Shown here: one piece after another, positions 60,601 to 64,000 of the stretch
How positions within the stretch are numbered: the stretch's first letter is position 1
Layout of the letters: each line of letters starts with the position of its first letter
Translations under genes and position numbers: made by a program
Origin: Taibaiella soli
GTDB taxonomy: Bacteria > Bacteroidota > Bacteroidia > Chitinophagales > Chitinophagaceae
DNA: 64,000 nt
Direction of reading: 5' to 3'
Assembly: GCF_003236175.1 (NCBI RefSeq)
Contig: NZ_QKTW01000015.1
Span: forward strand, 185,480-249,479
The notes under the pieces: model-generated
Seen by the model: only the letters and a program-made list of their open reading frames with translations
Databases searched by the model: none
Told to the model about the DNA's origin: nothing

Positions 60601-62577
60601 GCAACTACTACCTACACTGTGACAGGAACCTCGAACGGCTGTAGTAATACGAGCACTGTAACAGTAACGGTAAATACGGCACCAACGATCTCAGCTGGCA
60701 CCGGTCAATCAATCTGTAAAGGAAACAGCACAACACTGACGGCAACGGGCGGGGTTTCTTATTCATGGTCCCCTGCTACCGGTTTGTCTTGCACCAACTG
60801 TGCTTCGCCAATCGCCAGCCCAACAACAACAACGACCTACACTGTAACAGGTACTGGGGCAAATGGCTGCACTGCTACATCACAAGTAACAGTAACAATC
60901 TATACGCAACCAATTATCAGCGGCGGTTCTAACCAGAATCTTTGTACCGGTTCATCGGTAACATTAAATGCAACTGGTGGTTCTACCTATGTCTGGTCTC
61001 CTGCAACAGGTTTGTCCTGCACCGCATGTCCAAGTCCGGTTGCAACTCCGACAAACACGACAACCTACACTGTGGTGGGTACCGATACACATGGCTGCGT
61101 TGATTCCGGACACGTAACTGTGACTGTAAATCCGCTGCCAGTGGTTGATGCAGGTGCTAACCAAACCATCTGCGCAGGTACAACTACACAATTACAAGCC
61201 TCGGGCGCCAGCACATACAGCTGGTCTCCTGCTACGGGATTATCTTGTACCAACTGTGCAAATCCAGTTGCCAGCCCAACTACAACAACAACCTACACAG
61301 TAACGGGAACAAGCACCGCAGGTTGTCACGCAACCAGCACGGTAACCGTAACTGTAAATCCTGCTCCGGGTGTAACCGCCGGCGCTCCGCAAACAATCTG
61401 TAAAGGCAATTCAGCGCAGCTTAATGCTATCGGGGCTGTGACTTATTCCTGGTCTCCTGCAACTGGCTTGTCTTGCACTACCTGCCCAGATCCAATTGCT
61501 ACGCCGACAACACCTACTGTTTACACTGTTACCGGTACCGATGCCAATGGCTGTTCGGCTACTGCTACTGTTGCAGTGAATTTCTTCACGCCGCCAACAA
61601 TCAGCGCCGGTGCAGACCAAACGCTTTGTGTGGGATCATCTGCTCAACTGCAGGCAACTGGTGGCGTAAGCTATCTCTGGACTCCATCTAATACACTTTC
61701 TTGTGATAATTGTCCAAATCCATTGGCAACTCCTACAACAAACACTACCTATCAGGTAGTCGGTACTGATGCAAATGGATGTAAGGACAGCGCAAAACTT
61801 AATATATCAGTGATACAACACGTGCCGACTTCCGTTGGCCCTGGCGATACTTTATGTAAAGGAGAATCGGCAAATCTTTCTGCAAGTGGTGGTACCAGCT
61901 ATCTGTGGAGCCCATCTGCAGGACTTAATAGTACTACAAGCGCTACACCTACGGCAACGCCGGATGTCACTACAACCTACATGGTTTTGATCCAGGAAAA
62001 TCAGTGTTTCACGGATACAGATTATGTAACGGTAATTGTCAATCCGCAACCAACCGTTGATCTGGGACCAGACCAGGCTGTAGGCGCAGGTGCAGGCGTG
62101 ACGCTGAATCCTAAGATTACCGATGCTACGATCTACCAATGGACGCCAACTGCATATTTAAGCTGTAGCGATTGTCCAAATCCGGTAGCGTCACCGATAA
62201 AAACAACGACTTATACACTCGTAGTGTCTAATGAATTTGGCTGTAGCGATTCCGATGCTATTACATTGAGTGTAGAATGCGACAATAACCAGCTCTTCAT
62301 TCCAAATACGTTTACACCAAATGGTGATGGTCAGAATGATATCTTCTACCCACATGGCAAAGGCGTAAGTACCATTAAACGAATGCGTATTTACGATCGC
62401 TGGGGTGAACTTGTCTTCGATGCGCAAAACATGCCGGTTAACGACCCTTCGTATGGTTGGGACGGCAGTTACAAAGGACAGCGCCTGACTCCGGATACTT
62501 ATATCTATATAGTGGATGCGACTTGTGTGACAGGGCAACCATTACAAATTAAAGGCGATGTTTCCCTGATACGATAA
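54619..62577 (+). CDS. Giant PKD / Cys-motif repeat cell-surface protein with T9SS type B C-terminal domain
   Basis: 2652 residues. Signal peptide up to about VRSFALQAAF. The first ~1170 residues hold about fourteen PKD domains, most with a W(D/N)FGDG-type motif followed by SHTY/THTY and GTYTVTL. Next come about eighteen repeats of 70-76 residues: P.ISAG.NQTIC.G.S.TL.ATGG, TYSW.PATGLSCTNCASP, ANP..TTTYTVTGT and a terminal VTV, each with an internal CxxC. A block of three such units (228 residues) is duplicated. The end is the gliding-motility type B domain (LFIPNTFTPNGDGQNDIF, ending in GDVSLIR). Likely a T9SS-exported adhesin or motility-type surface filament, paired with the porP/sprF gene 28 bp downstream. 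Confidence 0.95.
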   Translation: MRFMRRLLYTLLCIGMAIGLPVRSFALQAAFQAVPTFSCSPVLVNFIDQSTGTPISWKWDFGDGTVNTDTTIANASHTYFGVGTYTVTLVVWDGSTSSSVQHIVIVNPKPTVNFTASDSSVSCAPKTVTFNNTTTLGTPGAGTYSWDFGDGGTSTAANPTYTYTVPGTYNVTLVAVNSGGCTQSFTKSSYITVLAKPHADFTSANNTACNAPASVSFTNASTGSASYQWNFGDGGTSTAASPTHTYTASGTYTVTLIASNGSCTDTITKTGFVNVSSGLNPAFTYSSPACVGHPVTFTITNAFPYVFWDFGDGTTAINLAAPTHVYSAPGNYTVKLYGGNGTCVDSTSTVITVNASPTAGFTATNTISCSTPLTTAFTNTSSGGSYTWDFGDGTTSTQTSPSHTYTSFGTYSVRLIATGNGGCSDTFISPNLVQIVAPTISISASPNAGCLPLTTTFSANITSLIPVSTITWNFGDGNTGTGANPTHTYSALGSYTVTATITTTSGCTATSSPITINVNTKPTANFTAAPTTVCPNTPVTFTNTSTGTVTTYTWLFGNGTTSSQTNPVISYDDPGTYTVTLIANNGGCTDTMVQSNLILVHPPKADFNYTVNCSNRLQVTFTDASIGAQVYSWDFGDGNTATGVTNPVHTYASNNNGVPYIVKLTVTNTTFGCTDTIVKKVRLFPLVAQFSSNDTSICKSGTANFTATSDSNYVSYTWDFGDGSPATTTTTSTTSHVYSTIGSYTVILTVKDIYNCSTTTTLTNYVKIKGPVVSFTNTPAVACAPALITFTNTTTFPQGTSTSSYAWNFGDGTTSTLTSPTHTYPTAGTYTVTLIASDASGCTDTATHIGAVIVNKPTASFTASPTNACLNVPITFTNTSVGTGTLTYNWDFGDGTGSTATSPSHTYAANGTYTIRLIATEGGTCSDTMTQTAYINVSSVVAGFNMSDTAANCPPLTVNFTNVSTGATNYFWNFGNGNVSTSPNPTSVFTTPGVYQVKLKVTNASGCVDSMIKTVTVHGPTGSFSIAPLSGCAPLTITLTATTSNTQYIIWDFDNGTTLTTSNSVSTYTYTLPGNYVPKLIASNGANCDLPIYGVDTVKVGGMTAAISHQPPSLCGSGTIAFTDTVFSTTATITTRSWTFDDGGTSTAHNPSHTYATAGTYIVKLVLTSAVGCKDTVTDTVHILPKPTVSGGGNVSFCAGGSTTLTATGASTYVWSPATGLSCTTCASPVANPTGTTTYTVVGTATNGCTDTNQVIVTVNPLPTISAGSDVSICNGASATLTATGGTTYSWTPATGLSCTNCASPSANPATTTTYTVTGTNTAGCSNTATVTVNVTATPIISGGPNQTICTGSSTTLNASGGVTYSWTPATGLSCTNCASPTANPATTTTYTVTGTAAGGCTGTAQVTVTVTNLPPVSAGPNTAICNGSSTTLNATGATTYSWTPATGLSCTNCASPTANPTTTTTYTVTGVATGGCSNTSTVTITVNPLPTISAGSNQTICSGNSTTLTATGGTSYTWTPATGLSCTNCASPTANPTATTTYTVTGTDANTCSNTAQVTVNVTAPPTISGGPNQTICTGSSTTLNASGGVTYSWTPATGLSCTNCASPTANPATTTTYTVTGTAAGGCTGTAQVTVTVTNLPPVSAGPNAAICNGSSTTLNATGATTYSWTPATGLSCTNCASPTANPTTTTTYTVTGVATGGCSNTSTVTITVNPLPTISAGSNQTICSGNSTTLTATGGTSYTWTPATGLSCTNCASPTANPTTTTTYTVTGTDANTCSNTAQVTVNVNTPPTISAGTNQTICTGASTTLTATGGVSYSWSPATGLSCTNCASPTANPTTTTTYTVTGTGANGCTATSTVTVTVTNLPTVSGGPNAAICNGAATTLNATGATTYSWSPATGLSCTSCASPVANPTSTTTYTVTGTATGGCSNTAQVTVTVNPLPTISAGSNQTICAGGSVTLTATGGTTYSWTPTTGLSCTTCASPVASPTATTTYTVTGTSNGCSNTSTVTVTVNTAPTISAGTGQSICKGNSTTLTATGGVSYSWSPATGLSCTNCASPIASPTTTTTYTVTGTGANGCTATSQVTVTIYTQPIISGGSNQNLCTGSSVTLNATGGSTYVWSPATGLSCTACPSPVATPTNTTTYTVVGTDTHGCVDSGHVTVTVNPLPVVDAGANQTICAGTTTQLQASGASTYSWSPATGLSCTNCANPVASPTTTTTYTVTGTSTAGCHATSTVTVTVNPAPGVTAGAPQTICKGNSAQLNAIGAVTYSWSPATGLSCTTCPDPIATPTTPTVYTVTGTDANGCSATATVAVNFFTPPTISAGADQTLCVGSSAQLQATGGVSYLWTPSNTLSCDNCPNPLATPTTNTTYQVVGTDANGCKDSAKLNISVIQHVPTSVGPGDTLCKGESANLSASGGTSYLWSPSAGLNSTTSATPTATPDVTTTYMVLIQENQCFTDTDYVTVIVNPQPTVDLGPDQAVGAGAGVTLNPKITDATIYQWTPTAYLSCSDCPNPVASPIKTTTYTLVVSNEFGCSDSDAITLSVECDNNQLFIPNTFTPNGDGQNDIFYPHGKGVSTIKRMRIYDRWGELVFDAQNMPVNDPSYGWDGSYKGQRLTPDTYIYIVDATCVTGQPLQIKGDVSLIR
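58634..60001 (+). repeat. 684-bp higher-order tandem duplication inside the giant PKD gene
   Basis: Units 3-4-5 of the Cys-motif repeats (58634-59317) are repeated as units 6-7-8 (59318-60001) with the same order and nearly identical sequence; for example CCGAATCAAACTATTTGT recurs at 58651 and 59335. 684 bp equals three 76-residue units, so the frame is kept. Confidence 0.85.
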
Positions 62578-62605
62578 GCACATTTTCATCTCAAAAAACA
62601 GTTTT

Positions 62606-63676
62606 ATGAAAAGATATATAATCGCATTATCAGCCATCGCCGCAGGATGGTTCATAAATCCGGAAAGGAGTGCAGCGCAGGACATTCACTTTTCGCAGTT
62701 CTACGAAAATTCAATGCTGCGCAATCCGGCATTGACCGGAATTTTCAGCGGCGATTACAAAGCCGGCGTCAATTTTCGCAATCAGTGGAGCAATGTCGCT
62801 ACACCGTTCGTGACGGTTCTGGGCTCTTATGAAACGCGGGTAGCACTCAGCAAAGATGTTCCTGACTACCTGAGTTTTGGCCTTACAGCAACTTATGACC
62901 GTGCCGGCAGCATTGATTTTACTACGATGCAGGTATATCCGGCCATCAATTATAACAAAGCAATCGAAGACAAACACCAGTCTTACCTGTCTGTCGGCTT
63001 TGCGGGTGGTTATGTACAGCGTTCGGTAGATATGTCCAAAATGACTTTCGACAATCAATGGCTCGGCGGATCTTACAGTTCCACCAATCCATCCGGTGAA
63101 ACAAACACGTACAATAAGGTTAGTTATTTCGATCTTTCTGCTGGTGTCAGCTTCAATAGCTCGGTTGGTCCAAACAATCGAATCAATTATTACATCGGCG
63201 CCGCAGCCTATCACGTAGCTCGTCCAAAAGATGCATTTGCGGACAATGAATCGCTCGTTCGCCTTTCGACCAAGTGGACAGGAAATCTTGGTATCCAGGC
63301 TTATTTGCCGAACAACTTCGGGCTTACATTCCACTTTAACTATACGAACCAAAATCCTTACCAGGAAACAATTGGCGGCGGTATGGTCAGCTGGAGCACA
63401 TACGACGGACAGGCAGGTAAAGTATTTACACTTTATGCCGGCTGTTTCTATCGTGTAGGCGACGCGCTGATTCCAACAATGAAGATCGACTACACCGATT
63501 ACTCACTTACGATGTCCTACGACGTCAACAATTCCAGCCTGAAACCTGCAAGCAACGGGGCAGGCGGTTTTGAATTCTCTCTGTTCGTACGTGGCCATTA
63601 CAAACATTCGCAGAATGCCGGCGACCAAACACGTTGTCCAAGGTTTGAAAATATGATGCCTGCGTTTATGCAATAA
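62606..63676 (+). CDS. PorP/SprF family outer-membrane protein
   Basis: 356 residues with an N-terminal signal (MKRYIIALSAIAAGWFINPERSAAQ). The mature start DIHFSQFYENSMLRNPALTG and FRNQWSNVATPFVT are the PorP/SprF hallmark, followed by a beta-barrel-like pattern to the end. SprF-type proteins help secrete or anchor the giant type B cargo encoded next to them. Here it starts 28 bp after the 2652-residue protein, and is probably in the same operon. A heptamer repeat begins at its stop codon and a terminator follows. Confidence 0.95.
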   Translation: MKRYIIALSAIAAGWFINPERSAAQDIHFSQFYENSMLRNPALTGIFSGDYKAGVNFRNQWSNVATPFVTVLGSYETRVALSKDVPDYLSFGLTATYDRAGSIDFTTMQVYPAINYNKAIEDKHQSYLSVGFAGGYVQRSVDMSKMTFDNQWLGGSYSSTNPSGETNTYNKVSYFDLSAGVSFNSSVGPNNRINYYIGAAAYHVARPKDAFADNESLVRLSTKWTGNLGIQAYLPNNFGLTFHFNYTNQNPYQETIGGGMVSWSTYDGQAGKVFTLYAGCFYRVGDALIPTMKIDYTDYSLTMSYDVNNSSLKPASNGAGGFEFSLFVRGHYKHSQNAGDQTRCPRFENMMPAFMQ

Positions 63677-63678
63677 AT

Positions 63679-63692
63679 CGCTGATTCCTGAT
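63679..63692. repeat. Heptamers CGCTGAT-TCCTGAT right after the porP/sprF stop
   Basis: The TAA stop (63674-63676) is followed by AT and then two seven-base units of the family found at 401 and 18656. Same placement relative to a stop codon. Confidence 0.6.
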
Positions 63693-63712
63693 TTTGCCTG
63701 TATTATTATACG

Positions 63713-63747
63713 AAGCCTGCTCAATGAGCAGGCTTTTATTTTTTTCA
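63713..63747 (+). terminator. Terminator after the porP/sprF gene
   Basis: AAGCCTGC / GCAGGCTT stem closing a TCAATGA loop (inner bases can also pair), followed by TTATTTTTTT. It ends the PKD-protein/sprF operon just before the insertion sequence. Confidence 0.88.
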
Positions 63748-63795
63748 GAACTGCCTCGTCCTAAAAAAGGTTGACACAAAAACAGTGTAGCCATA

Positions 63796-64000
63796 ATGAA
63801 CAAAGGACAATTCAGAGTACCTAAGCGGACTCAGAAAGATTACAGTTTAGCCTTCAAACTGCAGTTAGTTGATGAGATAGAAAAAGGGGCTCTTAGTCAA
63901 AGCGAAGCCCAACTGAAGTATGGCATCCAGGGCAATAGCACAATTTTGATATGGTTGAGAAAGCATGGTATCTTAGACTGGAACAGCAAGCAGACGATGG
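63796..64000 (+). mobile_element. Start of an IS3-type insertion sequence: OrfA transposase, cut by the window edge
   Basis: ATG at 63796 opens a frame that runs to the window end (68 codons seen): MNKGQFRVPKRTQKDYSLAF continuing with KLQLVDEIEKG and SQSEAQLKYGI..ILIWLRKHGI. This is the helix-turn-helix N-terminus of an IS3/IS911-family OrfA (transposase_8/HTH type), which binds the IS ends. OrfB with its DDE catalytic domain would follow outside the window. The left terminal inverted repeat should lie in 63745-63795, but its exact border cannot be set from one end. Confidence 0.85.

Noticed and set aside
58190..62270. Regularly spaced repeats that could suggest a CRISPR array
   Set aside because: The repeats are ~228 bp apart in DNA, stay in one reading frame and encode homologous protein units; there are no short identical repeats with unique spacers and no cas genes.
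62711..63352. 213-codon minus-strand frame opposite the PorP/SprF gene
   Set aside because: Antisense to a clear family member; no signal, motif or promoter.
1..64000. tRNA, rRNA or riboswitch genes
   Set aside because: Reading of the spacers showed no cloverleaf with a TTCRA loop, no rRNA sequence and no recognisable riboswitch core; a covariance-model scan was not possible.

Overview
The window looks like a chromosomal segment from a Bacteroidota bacterium, probably Chitinophagaceae or a close relative. The evidence is: type IX secretion (T9SS) C-terminal sorting domains, giant PKD/SprB-repeat proteins ending in a gliding-motility-type (type B) C-terminal domain, a PorP/SprF outer-membrane protein, several lipoproteins, and -7 promoter boxes of the Bacteroidota form TAnnTTTG. 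No rRNA, tRNA or CRISPR array was seen.

Layout. (1) 1-8.4 kb: the end of a probable Mg-chelatase-like AAA ATPase gene, then four tandem paralogues of a secreted T9SS cargo protein (copy 3 is frameshifted just before its sorting domain) behind a lipoprotein gene. (2) 8.4-22 kb: a 0.6-kb non-coding stretch, then housekeeping genes: a small conserved protein, DUF4230, LD-carboxypeptidase, Rieske protein, tadA, dtd, a PaaE-like reductase, an AHSA1/SRPBCC protein, arfB, rhodanese, YceI, obgE, adk, a secreted MORN-like protein, an M28 peptidase, scpB and a DUF4389 protein. (3) 22-36.3 kb: a complete nuo operon for respiratory complex I, reading leftwards from nuoA to nuoN, with a GxxExxY-family gene between nuoG and nuoF and a short NuoG without the molybdopterin-fold domain. 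(4) 36.5-41.9 kb: a surface-polysaccharide cluster (FkbM methyltransferase, GT2, short epimerase/dehydratase, GT4, flippase). (5) 42-64 kb: a 1511-residue SprB-repeat protein, DUF5606, a GHL10 glycoside hydrolase, two overlapping paralogous lipoproteins, a TPR protein, a peptide-binding lipoprotein, pdxJ, a 2652-residue PKD/Cys-motif giant protein with its PorP/SprF partner, and the start of an IS3-type insertion sequence at the right edge.

How they work together. The nuo operon encodes the proton-pumping NADH:quinone oxidoreductase. The giant cell-surface proteins, PorP/SprF and the four tandem cargo proteins all depend on a T9SS encoded elsewhere. The polysaccharide cluster would make and export part of the cell-surface glycan.

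The most interesting non-genic signal is a set of degenerate seven-base tandem repeats in the spacers. They usually begin at a stop codon or lie within about ten bases upstream of a start codon (several nuo cistrons). Different arrays use different heptamers that share a TCA core. Also notable are a nested inverted-repeat element between adk and obgE and a recurrent extended -7 box, TAnnTTTGYGCC, sometimes placed almost on the start codon.
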